64,000 nt of DNA from Flavimobilis marinus (lineage in GTDB: Bacteria; Actinomycetota; Actinomycetes; Actinomycetales; Cellulomonadaceae): assembly GCF_900113055.1 (NCBI RefSeq), contig NZ_FONZ01000001.1, positions 868,001-932,000 on the forward strand. The letters run 5' to 3'. The first letter of the stretch is position 1. Every line of letters begins with the position of its first letter. The notes beneath the pieces are model-generated. The model was not told the origin of the DNA. It did not search any database and worked only from the letters and a program-made list of their open reading frames with translations. The translations under genes and the position numbers were made by a program. Shown here in pieces: positions 27,201-34,118 of this stretch.

Positions 27201-27984
27201 GGGCGCCGCCCGTTCGCTGCTGCTCCTCGGCGACCCTCAGCAGCTGCCGCAGGTCAGTCAGGGGCGCCACCCCGAGCCCGTGGACCGCTCGGCCCTCGGC
27301 TGGCTCGCCGACGGACACGACACCCTCCCGGCAGAGCTGGGCTACTTCCTCGCGCGGACGTGGCGCATGCACCCAGCGCTCGCGGGAGCCGTCTCGCGGC
27401 TGTCGTACGACGGTCGCCTGGAGGCGATGGCGTGCACGTCGGAGCGCTCGCTCGACGGCGTCGCGCCCGGGGTGACCTGCCGTCGGGTGCACCACGACGG
27501 CAACGCCGTGGCGTCGCGCGAGGAGGCGCGCGCCGTGGCCGAGGAGGTGCGGTCGGTGCTGGGCCGGCGCTGGCGCGACCCCGCCACGTCCGTCGACCGC
27601 CCGCTGCGCGAGAGTGACGTGATCGTCGTCGCGCCCTACAACGCGCAGGTCTGGACGGTCCGGCAGGAGCTCGCCGCTGCCGGTCTCGGCGCTGTGCGCG
27701 TGGGTACCGTCGACAAGTTCCAGGGCCAGCAGGCCGTCGTCGTCGTGCTCTCGATGGCCGCGTCGTCGGCCGACGACGTCCCCCGCGGCATGGAGTTCCT
27801 GCTCAACCGCAACCGCCTCAACGTCGCGATCTCGCGCGGACAGTGGAGGGCCGTCGTCGTCCGCGGCGAGCACCTCACCGACTACCTGCCCACGCGCCCC
27901 GAGCAGCTCGGCGAGCTCGGGGCGTTCATCGCCGTCTGCGAGCGATGCGAATCCGGGCGTGCTACGGGCGGGCCGACGGCGTAA
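24280..27984 (+). CDS. TM0106-family RecB-like nuclease fused to DEDD-type exonuclease fold and SF1 helicase
   Basis: The 1,234-residue fusion has three parts. Residues ~10–250 form a PD-(D/E)XK nuclease, with Asp131 (WADFL), Asp157-x-Lys159 (YDTKL) and Gln171-x3-Tyr175. Cys22 and the cluster Cys242-x2-Cys245-x2-Cys248 flank it, as in iron-sulfur nucleases such as AddB and Cas4. Residues ~360–560 hold an RNase H-like exonuclease fold, with Asp363-Phe-Glu365 and later YNEDDC. The last third is an SF1 helicase: GPPGTGKT near 850, VVDEAGQ near 957, and a C-terminal region with 'VGTVDKFQGQQAVVVVLS'. Repair, recombination or defence are all possible roles. TAGGCT lies 6 nt before the ATG. Confidence 0.85.
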   Translation: MLLTDDDTLVYSATDLASAASCEFALLRALDGRLGRVDPVVLPVDAMLERAARLGDAHEQRVLEDYLARFGPWDRASGTGVACIERPAGASGRRRDALERKHAQTLDVLRAGADVVFQAGFFDGRFGGWADFLVRMPGSGEPGSAAADGVPTYAVYDTKLARHAKVTALLQVTAYADQLLRAGIRPADQVHLVLGDRSTVSHELRDLLPVYRERRAALEGLLDRHRAADAPVVWGEPSVRACGRCAVCAPEVESHRDVLLVAGLRSTQRARLLAAGITTIDQLAASRVPVDGVGAATLEALRLQAALQVEQDPPGSEVGGGEAVAAESDAVSSQTTTGVVFRVVDAAPIHGLPAPDPGDVFFDFEGDPLWSEDASADWGLEYLFGLVEAPQEPTAQPVFRTFWAHDRAQEKQALLDFLAYVTQRRAAHPGMHVYHYAPYEKTALLRLAGRHGVGEQEVDDLLRAGVLVDLYATVRRSVRTGQRSYSIKKLEPLYMEAARAGEVTTAGDSIVEYADACALRDGGDTAAWAERLEAIARYNEDDCVSTLRLRDWLLQVAGAPPDDAAGTAPGAPPSTATPGPDALMPAPEPDLDAEAESEPDPLADQLAAFAGAEPRGVDQQAVALLAASLDYHRREDKPFWWAHFDRLVSDPADWTEPRSTFVVEPGSAEVLEPWHVPPGKRTKVRRLRLAGRLEPGSELRAGAAAWSLYDVPVPGAAKTTVDGVRGWFETATVTQVDVEEVDGAVRDVLIVDERLPSKAEAHDALPMALGPGAPPRTDKLVAAVRDVAQHVAASLPALPPHPAVDLLRRIPPRTRSGAPLPSVGAGNDAYADAIVAALGDLDGSYLAVQGPPGTGKTHTGAHVVAQLVRRGWRIGVVAQSHAVVEHMLDGIASAGVPQEQLGKRPASDRRDDVPWQWLGDTGFGPFYAAQRGGYVVGGTMWDFTNVRRLPDQAFDLLVVDEAGQFSLANTIAVSGAARSLLLLGDPQQLPQVSQGRHPEPVDRSALGWLADGHDTLPAELGYFLARTWRMHPALAGAVSRLSYDGRLEAMACTSERSLDGVAPGVTCRRVHHDGNAVASREEARAVAEEVRSVLGRRWRDPATSVDRPLRESDVIVVAPYNAQVWTVRQELAAAGLGAVRVGTVDKFQGQQAVVVVLSMAASSADDVPRGMEFLLNRNRLNVAISRGQWRAVVVRGEHLTDYLPTRPEQLGELGAFIAVCERCESGRATGGPTA

Positions 27985-28058
27985 CGTCGTCCTCGATCCG
28001 GCCGGAGCCCGCGCATGCGCGCGGCGAACCCGGTCGCGACGCGCGAGAAGGGGGAGCC

Positions 28059-28394
28059 ATGAGATTCGTCCTGCTGTTCCGGGCGGAGTCCGAGCCGGAG
28101 GGACCGCCCAGCGTGGAGGACCTCGCCGTGCTCGCCCGCTACCGGGGCATCCTCGACGACGCGGGCGTGCTGGTCGCCTCCGGCTGGCTGCAGCCCACGA
28201 GCACGGGGGCGGTCGTGGACTTCTCCGGGCCGGACCGCACGATCATCGACGGCCCCTTCGAGGATCTCGACTCCTACGTCGCCGGCTTCTGGGTGCTGCG
28301 GTGCGCCACGTTCGACGAGGCCCTCGACTGGGCACAGCAGGCGCCGCTCGCGTCGGGGCGCATCGAGGTCCGCCAGGTGGAGGGGGAGGACTGA
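28059..28394 (+). CDS. YCII/DGPF-domain small protein
   Basis: The 111-residue protein has the YCII-related (DGPF) layout: MRFVLLFRAE at the start, 'DFSGPDRTIIDGPFEDLDSYVAGFWVL' in the middle, and a terminal strand 'SGRIEVRQVEG'. Family members are dimeric ferredoxin-like folds, often next to ECF sigma factors, with unclear chemistry. No sigma factor is nearby here. A GGGGAG site precedes ATG 28059; the longer frame from 27843 lies inside the nuclease-helicase gene. The next gene starts 2 nt after the stop, so the two are co-transcribed. Confidence 0.85.
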   Translation: MRFVLLFRAESEPEGPPSVEDLAVLARYRGILDDAGVLVASGWLQPTSTGAVVDFSGPDRTIIDGPFEDLDSYVAGFWVLRCATFDEALDWAQQAPLASGRIEVRQVEGED

Positions 28395-28396
28395 GG

Positions 28397-28813
28397 ATGG
28401 CCCACGCCAACGACCCCGACGTCGTGCACCGGCTTCTGACCACCCCGGGGCGCTGGGCCGTCGTCGGGCTCTCCAGCAACACCGCACGGACGGCCTACGG
28501 CGTCGCGCGGTACGTCCAGAACCTCGGCATGACGATCGTCCCGGTCCACCCGAGCGCCGACGGCGTGCACGGCGAACGGGGCTACCCGGACCTCGCCTCG
28601 GTCGACGGGCCGATCGACGTCGTCGACGTGTTCGTGCGTTCGGAGCTCGCGGGCGGCATCGTCGACGAGGCGATCGCCGTGGGCGCGAAGGCCGTCTGGC
28701 TCCAGCTGGGCGTGGTCGACGAGGACGCGGCGCAGCGAGCAGCCGCCGCCGGTCTCGATGTCGTCATGGACACGTGCCCCGCGATGGAAGCCCCACGGCT
28801 CGGGATCGCCTAG
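28397..28813 (+). CDS. CoA-binding domain protein (YccU-like)
   Basis: The 138-residue single-domain Rossmann protein starts with 'WAVVGLSSNTARTAYGVARYVQNLGMTIVPVHPS', the CoA-binding fold of succinyl-CoA synthetase alpha and YccU. 'VWLQLGVVDEDAA' and a terminal Cys in MDTCPAMEAP, near the expected active-site region, follow. The role of stand-alone members is unknown. It starts 2 nt after the preceding stop with a GAGG site inside that gene (GGGGGAGGACTGAGG). It converges on the SRPBCC gene. Confidence 0.88.
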   Translation: MAHANDPDVVHRLLTTPGRWAVVGLSSNTARTAYGVARYVQNLGMTIVPVHPSADGVHGERGYPDLASVDGPIDVVDVFVRSELAGGIVDEAIAVGAKAVWLQLGVVDEDAAQRAAAAGLDVVMDTCPAMEAPRLGIA

Positions 28814-28836
28814 CGCGCACCACGTGCGCGTGCCGC

Positions 28837-29421
28837 CTACTGCGAGGCGCCGGAGTCGTCGGCGTCCTCGGCCTCGAGCAGCGCCAGCTGGGCGAGGCGG
28901 TCCCGCCAGAACGCCTTCATCACGGCCAGTGCGTCGGCGTCGGTGAGGCGGTGGTGCTGCACCGCGACCCGCGTGCGGCCCTCAGCGTCCTCGAGCCGCA
29001 CGGTCACCCGGCTGCCGTCCGGCCAGTCCCAGCGCACCGACGTCGGCTCGGTGGTCCCGCGCAGGGTCGGCTCCATGTCGAGCCACCGTGCGCGCTGAGC
29101 CGGGTCCGTGAGCAGCCGGTACGTCGCCGCGGTGCCGAGCGGCACGATCTTCGACCCGGTCGCCTCGAACGTCCCGTCCGGACGCTGCCCGGCCGCGCGC
29201 AGTCCCCGGGCCTGCTCGTACCCGACCGTCAGCGACTGGGCCCACCACCCCTCGACGCCGCGCTCGCGCACGAGCCAGTCCGCGATGTCGCGGTGCTCCC
29301 AGCCGGCGGCTCCGGCGCGATCGAGGTCGGCGAACCACTCGTCGCGCGAACGGCCCGTACGCGCGTGCAGCGCGTCCTCGCTGATGGAGGCTTCGTGGGT
29401 ACGGACGTCGTCGTCGGCCAT
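28837..29421 (-). CDS. DUF4287 plus SRPBCC-domain protein
   Basis: The 194-residue protein opens with a DUF4287 motif ('RTGRSRDEWFADLDRAGAAGWEHRDIADWLV', residues ~20–55, then 'GVEGWWAQSLTVGYEQARG'). It continues into an AHSA1/SRPBCC-like lipid- or ligand-binding fold ('GSKIVPLGTAATYRLLTDPAQRARWLD' to the C-terminus). This two-domain form is common in actinobacteria and has no known function. ATG 29421 is chosen; the frame continues upstream to 29829 only as antisense to the next gene. No operon partner is on this strand. Confidence 0.82.
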   Translation of the reverse strand: MADDDVRTHEASISEDALHARTGRSRDEWFADLDRAGAAGWEHRDIADWLVRERGVEGWWAQSLTVGYEQARGLRAAGQRPDGTFEATGSKIVPLGTAATYRLLTDPAQRARWLDMEPTLRGTTEPTSVRWDWPDGSRVTVRLEDAEGRTRVAVQHHRLTDADALAVMKAFWRDRLAQLALLEAEDADDSGASQ

Positions 29422-29638
29422 GCGACGAGTCTGGCACCCGTTGGCGGTCCCGGCCACGGGTCGTTGCAGGCCTGCGTGAGCGGTGCGGCTCAGAAGTTCA
29501 CCCGTCGATCGAGGGCGGTGCGCTCTCGATCGACGTGGGGCTCGACCAGACTGTGCGTGGCGGTCCTCCGGATCGCGTCGCGGGTGCGCGTTGCGCTCCA
29601 GCAGCAGGTGCCAGGCGAGCGCGGGACAGAGGATGGCG
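29422..29638. other. Intergenic stretch, no gene seen
   Basis: The 217 nt lie between divergent genes (SRPBCC on minus, secreted repeat protein on plus). In-frame codons continue upstream of the secreted protein start but read as Arg/Ser-rich non-coding sequence. No clear promoter or hairpin was seen. Confidence 0.4.
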
Positions 29639-31066
29639 ATGATCGAGCGTCTGACGACATGGGTGGCGATCGCTGCGGTCGTGCTGGCGGGACTCGTGGC
29701 GGGCCCCGCACAGGCTGCGGACCACGAGCACGGTGCCGTGACCGGCGCGATCACGGCCGGTGGGGGACCACTGCCCCGAGTGGTCGTCTCGTTCCAGGGC
29801 GCCGGGTCCGTCCGCGACAGCTCCGCCACGGACAGCGGCGGGCGCTACGCGCGCGAGCGCCTCGCAGCGGGTGAGTACACCGCCTTTGTGGAGGCGGCGA
29901 AGGCGGACACGTTCCTGACGACGTACTACCCAGGCACCGTGCGCAAGATCGATGCTCGGCCCGTCCAGGTTCGGGCGGGCCAGACCAGCAGTGTCGACAT
30001 CGCCGTCTGCGATGAGCTGGGCCACATCCGCGGACGTGTGCTCACGCCGGCCGGCAAGCCAGCGAAGGGGCTCGTCGTGTACGCCCAGGCGCAGAATCGG
30101 ACAGGCTCGGGACACACCTCCACCGACGCGCGCGGCTACTACGTGATCAAGAACCTGCCGGTCGACTCGTACACCGTGACCGTCCCCTGGACGTCGTGGA
30201 GCCCGCAGACGGTAACCACGACGAAGCTCCGTACCGGTGTCACCACGACCGCGCGGACCCTCAGGCTCGACGCCGGTCCCGGAACATCGACGATCGTCGG
30301 CACAGTCACGGCCGCGAAGAGCGTCCGGAAGAAGCACGCGCTCGGGGTCACGGCGTTCGACAGCAAGGGACGCATCGTCGGGACAGATCTTCCTGACGCT
30401 CGGGGAAGGTTCGTGCTCACAGGCCTGCGGGCGGGCACGCACACGATCGTGCTCGACGGCACCAACCAGTCCCGGAAGGTGAAGGTGAAGAGGGCCCGGA
30501 CAGCGAGCGCGGGTACGTTCGCGCGTGGCGCGGGCACGGTCATCTCGGGAGTCGTGAAGACGTCACGGGGCGGGCGCGCGAAGCGTGCTGAGGTCGTCGT
30601 GACCGACCGGTACGGGACGTGGCTGGGTCAGACGAGGACCGACGCCCGGGGTCGCTACCGTCTGCCCGGCGCGATCAGCGGTCGCTACCGGGTGCACGTG
30701 CTTCAGGTTCGCGGGGCTGATGCCGCGCCTCGGCCGAAGACGGTCACGGTGAAACGGGGAAAGAGAGCCACGGCAAATCTTCGGGCGGCGCGCGCGGCCA
30801 CTCTCTCCGGGCGGGTGGTCGCAGCCGGGAAGGGAGTCCGGGGGATATCCGTGCAGGTCAGTCCGGTGAAGGGCGATCCGCTCCGCCGGTTCGTCGGCGC
30901 CGCGGTCACCAAGGCTGACGGGAGCTACTCCGTGTCGGGCCTTCCTGCAGGCACCTACCGGATCTCGACCTTCGATCCCTACGTCGGCGGTTACCTCAAC
31001 GGCTCGACGACCGCGACGGCGCGTCAGGGCAAGGGAGCAACCGTCAGGACGATCACGCTCAGGTAG
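29639..31066 (+). CDS. Secreted protein with repeated carboxypeptidase-regulatory-like (Ig-like) domains
   Basis: The protein has 475 residues from ATG 29639 (an AGAGG site is 6 nt upstream; ATG 29633 is too close to it). The signal peptide ends in AGPAQA|ADHEH. The mature part is about five copies of a beta-sandwich module. Each has the pattern 'G.V…G.P…V.V……D..G.Y.…L..G.Y.V', for example DARGYYVIKNLPVDSYTV, DARGRFVLTGLRAGTHTI and KADGSYSVSGLPAGTYRI. Lys and Arg are unusually frequent. Such domains bind carbohydrates or link surface proteins. No sortase motif, catalytic domain or lipobox was found, so it is likely released or wall-associated through charge. Confidence 0.8.
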   Translation: MIERLTTWVAIAAVVLAGLVAGPAQAADHEHGAVTGAITAGGGPLPRVVVSFQGAGSVRDSSATDSGGRYARERLAAGEYTAFVEAAKADTFLTTYYPGTVRKIDARPVQVRAGQTSSVDIAVCDELGHIRGRVLTPAGKPAKGLVVYAQAQNRTGSGHTSTDARGYYVIKNLPVDSYTVTVPWTSWSPQTVTTTKLRTGVTTTARTLRLDAGPGTSTIVGTVTAAKSVRKKHALGVTAFDSKGRIVGTDLPDARGRFVLTGLRAGTHTIVLDGTNQSRKVKVKRARTASAGTFARGAGTVISGVVKTSRGGRAKRAEVVVTDRYGTWLGQTRTDARGRYRLPGAISGRYRVHVLQVRGADAAPRPKTVTVKRGKRATANLRAARAATLSGRVVAAGKGVRGISVQVSPVKGDPLRRFVGAAVTKADGSYSVSGLPAGTYRISTFDPYVGGYLNGSTTATARQGKGATVRTITLR

Positions 31067-31072
31067 GACCCG

Positions 31073-31897
31073 CTACTCGCTGAGCGCGAGCAGCGGCCTC
31101 CCGGTCCGGGGGTGCACCAGGACGTCGCAGCGCACGCCGTACACCTCGTGGACGCGCTCCGCGGTGAGGACGTCGTGCGCGGGCCCGGCCGCCACGACGC
31201 GGCCACGGGAGAGCAGGACCAGGTGGTCGCAGGCAGCGGCCGCGAGGTTGAGGTCGTGCAGCGCGGTCAGGACGGTCACGCCGTCGGCGGCCAGGTCGCG
31301 CAGGAGCGCGAGGAGCGAGAGCTGGGCACCGACGTCGAGGTGGTTGGTCGGTTCGTCGAGCAGCAGGAGCGTGGGCTCCTGAGCCAGGGCTCGAGCGAGA
31401 TGGACGCGCTGGCGCTCCCCGCCGGAGAGTGTCGCGACCTGACGGTCGGCGAGCGCAGCCAGCCCGACGCGGCCGAGGACCGCACGCGCCAGGCCACGGT
31501 CGTGCGCGCTGTCGCCGGCGAGCACCGAGCGGTGCGGGATCCGCCCGAGGAGCACGGCGTCCAGCACCGTCACGGGACGGTCGGGCGCGGCGTCCTGCTC
31601 CACGAACGCCAGGCGTCGGGCGCGCTCCCGTCGCGGCATGCGGAGCAGGTCCGCCGAACCAAAGGTCGCGCCCCCGTCGTCGAGCCGCTGCACACCCGCG
31701 AGGCCCCGCAGCAGGGACGACTTCCCCGACCCGTTGGGGCCGAGGAGCCCGGACACGGCACCAGCGGGGACCGTGCAGTCGATCCCGTCGATGACGAGCG
31801 TCTCGCCGACCGACCACGTCGCCCCCGTCACCTCGAGCGTGGCACCAGCGTGCGGAGCGGCGGGGACCGCGCGTGGCACCTGCGTCGTCGACGTCAT
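31073..31897 (-). CDS. ABC transporter ATP-binding protein, proposed F420-0 importer
   Basis: The 274-residue ATPase of the FecE/BtuD type has Walker A GPNGSGKSS, signature LSGGERQR, Walker B LLLLDEPTNHLD and H-loop LHDLNLA. It is the last gene of a three-gene importer and overlaps the permease stop by 4 nt (ATGA at 31894–31897). The cassette resembles a small actinobacterial clade (TIGR03868/03869/03873) proposed to import F420-0. The ATPase alone cannot separate this from iron-siderophore or cobalamin uptake. The support comes from the binding protein and from cofE and F420-type enzymes in the window. Confidence 0.85.
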   Translation of the reverse strand: MTSTTQVPRAVPAAPHAGATLEVTGATWSVGETLVIDGIDCTVPAGAVSGLLGPNGSGKSSLLRGLAGVQRLDDGGATFGSADLLRMPRRERARRLAFVEQDAAPDRPVTVLDAVLLGRIPHRSVLAGDSAHDRGLARAVLGRVGLAALADRQVATLSGGERQRVHLARALAQEPTLLLLDEPTNHLDVGAQLSLLALLRDLAADGVTVLTALHDLNLAAAACDHLVLLSRGRVVAAGPAHDVLTAERVHEVYGVRCDVLVHPRTGRPLLALSE

Positions 31898-32949
31898 GCG
31901 ATCGACCTCCGCCCGCGCCACAGGATCCACGCGAACACGGGAGCGCCGATGGCCGCGGTGACGACCCCGACCGGCAGCTCCCTCGGCTCGAACACCGTGC
32001 GCGCGAGCGTGTCCGCCCAGACGAGGAACACGGCGCCGGCGATGGCCGCGACGGGCAGCAGGGCGCGGTGCCGCGGCCCCGTCAGAGCGCCGACGGCGTG
32101 GGGCAGGATCAGCCCGACGAAACCGATCGACCCCGACTGCGACACCAGCGCGCCGGTGAGCAGCGCGACGGCCCCGAGCATCACCCAGCGCACCGCCGTG
32201 ACGTGCAGCCCGAGGGTGCTCGCGGCCGCATCGCCGAACGTGAAGGCGTCCAGCACCGAGCCCGAGAGCACCAGCGGTGTGCCCAGCAGCAGGAGCGCCC
32301 CGGCGGTGACCGCCACCGACGTCCAGCTGGCGCCGGCCACCGAGCCGAGCAGCCACGACAGGATCTCCCGGTAGGAGTCCCCGGTCGCCGACCAGAAGAT
32401 CACGAAGCTCGTCCCCGCCGCGCACAGCTGGCTGATCGCCAGACCGGCGAGGATCGTCCGCGTGGGCGTGATCGCCCCGAGGGCGCCGGCGAGCCCGAGG
32501 GCGGCGACGAGCGCGAGGCCGGACCCGACGAACGCGGCCACGGGGAGCGCCGCGCTGATCCCCACGACCAGGACGAGCACCGCACCGAGCGAGGCGCCGG
32601 ACGACAGCCCGAGCAGGTAGGGATCCGCGAGCGGGTTACGGGTGAGCGACTGCATGACGGCCCCGCAGACGGCGAGCCCTGCCCCGACCGCCGCCGCGGT
32701 CAGCGTCCGGGGCAGGCGGCCGTCCCAGACGATCGCGTCACGCAGCGGCTGCACGGGCGCGGGCCCCAGTCCCAGGTGGTGCGCGACGGACGCCCAGACC
32801 TCACCCGCCGTGAGGTCGGCGGGCCCGATCAGCACGGCGAGCAGCACGGAGCCGACGAGCACGGCGAGGCCGACGACGATCGCGACCGTCAGGCCGGCCC
32901 GCGTCCGGACCCCCGCCGGGGCCGCCGTCGCCGGTGCTCGCCTGAGCAC
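31894..32949 (-). CDS. FecCD-type ABC permease, proposed F420-0 importer
   Basis: The 351-residue polytopic protein of the FecCD/BtuC family has about nine to ten hydrophobic helices. It includes 'LTRNPLADPYLLGLSSGASLGAV', the conserved family loop, and GFVGLILPHAVG near the C-terminus. Vitamin B12 and siderophore importers use the same fold. It starts with GTG at 32949, 3 nt after the binding-protein stop, and overlaps the ATPase gene. It forms the membrane homodimer for the ligand delivered by the lipoprotein at 32953–33996. Confidence 0.9.
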   Translation of the reverse strand: MLRRAPATAAPAGVRTRAGLTVAIVVGLAVLVGSVLLAVLIGPADLTAGEVWASVAHHLGLGPAPVQPLRDAIVWDGRLPRTLTAAAVGAGLAVCGAVMQSLTRNPLADPYLLGLSSGASLGAVLVLVVGISAALPVAAFVGSGLALVAALGLAGALGAITPTRTILAGLAISQLCAAGTSFVIFWSATGDSYREILSWLLGSVAGASWTSVAVTAGALLLLGTPLVLSGSVLDAFTFGDAAASTLGLHVTAVRWVMLGAVALLTGALVSQSGSIGFVGLILPHAVGALTGPRHRALLPVAAIAGAVFLVWADTLARTVFEPRELPVGVVTAAIGAPVFAWILWRGRRSIA

Positions 32950-32952
32950 GGG

Positions 32953-33996
32953 TCAGTCCTGTCCCAGCGTGGCGACGTCGCGGGCCAGCTGGGCGGCGGC
33001 GTCGACCGTGCGCACCCCGGCCTCGGTGGCGGGGAAGTCGATGACGACGTACGCCTGCTCCTGCACGGCGGTGAGCTTCGAGGTGAGCGGACCCTCCTCG
33101 AGGACCTTGATCTTCTTCTCCGCGCTGTTCCAGGGGGAGTCGACGAGCACGATCACGTCGGGGTCGGCGGCCGCCACCTGCTCCCAACCGAACGGCCCCC
33201 AGGAGTCGTCGATCTCCGCCGCGATGTTCGTCAGGCCAGCCGTATCCATGAGGAGTGCCGGCGCTCCGGTGCCCCCGCCGACGTACGGGGTGTCGGAGCC
33301 GGACGAGAACCACAGGGCCGTGAGGCCGCGGTCGTCGGGGACGATCTCCTCGAGGGCCGCCTGCTGCTCGGTGACGAGCGCCGCCGCCTCCTCGGCCCGG
33401 TCGAAGACCTGACCGACGATCACGATCTCCCCGAACACGTCGTCGAACGTGAGGGGGGCGGGCCGGTAGCCGTCGCCCTTGCACGCCGACGGCGCGACGA
33501 ACGTCCGCACGTCGAGGGCCTCGAGCGCCGCTCGCTCGCCAGCCCCGTCGGCGGCGAAGTTCGACTCCCACCCCGCGTAGACGAGGTCAGGCTCCTGCTC
33601 GAGCACCGCCTCCTGCCCGGGCACGCGGTCGGAGATCACGGGGATCGCCGCGGCCTCGGCGGTGTACGGCTCCGGCGCCGGGCCGTCGGGGTAGGCGGTC
33701 GCGACGATCGTGTCCCCGGCGCCGAGGGCGAGGAGCATCTCGGTGGTGGCGGACTTGATCGTCACGACGCGCTGCGGGGCCGCCTCGAACGTCACGAGCG
33801 TCCCGCAGTTGTCGAGCGTCAGGGGATAGGTGCTGCTGCCGAGCGCCAGGCCGGCTGTCTCGACCGGCTCGCTCGTCACCTCGGGCGTCCGCGACTCGGT
33901 GCCGCTGCACGCGGCGGTCCCGAGCGCGACGAGCGCCACGACGGCGCTGGTGCGGAGCAGTGCGGGTGCCGTGCGGCGGCGGGACGTGAGGGGCAC
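32953..33996 (-). CDS. ABC substrate-binding lipoprotein, proposed F420-0 binder (TIGR03868-like)
   Basis: The 347-residue periplasmic-binding protein of the PF01497 (BtuF/FepB) fold has a lipobox, LGTAAC (Cys30). The mature start 'YPLTLDNCGTLVTFEAAPQRVVTIKSATTEMLLALG', with a Cys in DNCGT, resembles the actinobacterial clade proposed to bind F420-0 rather than a siderophore receptor. The GTG at 33996 is chosen. It has a GGAG site upstream, and the longer frame into proC reads as non-protein. It is first in the three-gene cassette. A hairpin upstream (34060–34082) may be an operator or the proC terminator. Family assignment is from memory of conserved segments and needs a profile search. Confidence 0.8.
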   Translation of the reverse strand: MPLTSRRRTAPALLRTSAVVALVALGTAACSGTESRTPEVTSEPVETAGLALGSSTYPLTLDNCGTLVTFEAAPQRVVTIKSATTEMLLALGAGDTIVATAYPDGPAPEPYTAEAAAIPVISDRVPGQEAVLEQEPDLVYAGWESNFAADGAGERAALEALDVRTFVAPSACKGDGYRPAPLTFDDVFGEIVIVGQVFDRAEEAAALVTEQQAALEEIVPDDRGLTALWFSSGSDTPYVGGGTGAPALLMDTAGLTNIAAEIDDSWGPFGWEQVAAADPDVIVLVDSPWNSAEKKIKVLEEGPLTSKLTAVQEQAYVVIDFPATEAGVRTVDAAAQLARDVATLGQD

Positions 33997-34059
33997 GGAG
34001 GATCTCCAGGAGGCGCGGGGACGACGGGCGGGGCGCGCGAACCTGCGTGCCAGCGGACC

Positions 34060-34082
34060 AGCGGCCCAATGCTCTGGCCGCT
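34060..34082 (-). terminator. Hairpin between proC and the importer cassette
   Basis: A 7-bp inverted repeat (AGCGGCC at 34060–34066, GGCCGCT at 34076–34082, 9-nt loop) lies 37–59 nt beyond the proC stop and 64 nt before the binding-protein GTG. GGACC repeats flank it. It may terminate proC or act as an operator for the importer. Confidence 0.4.
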
Positions 34083-34118
34083 CCGTCGGACCAAATCGAG
34101 TCCGAGATCGCCTCCAGG

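Noticed and set aside
24283-27873. 1,196-residue minus-strand frame over the nuclease-helicase gene
   Set aside because: It is antisense to a protein with full nuclease and helicase motifs and has no domain of its own.
24280-29421. Defence island around the nuclease-helicase gene
   Set aside because: Neighbours are an alcohol dehydrogenase, a YCII protein, a CoA-binding protein and a DUF4287 protein; none is a known defence gene and there are no mobility marks.
31073-33996. Cassette as a plain siderophore or vitamin B12 importer
   Set aside because: Possible from fold alone, but no siderophore, iron-box or cobalamin gene or riboswitch is near, and the binding protein start and cofE context fit the proposed F420-0 clade better. 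Kept as the main alternative.
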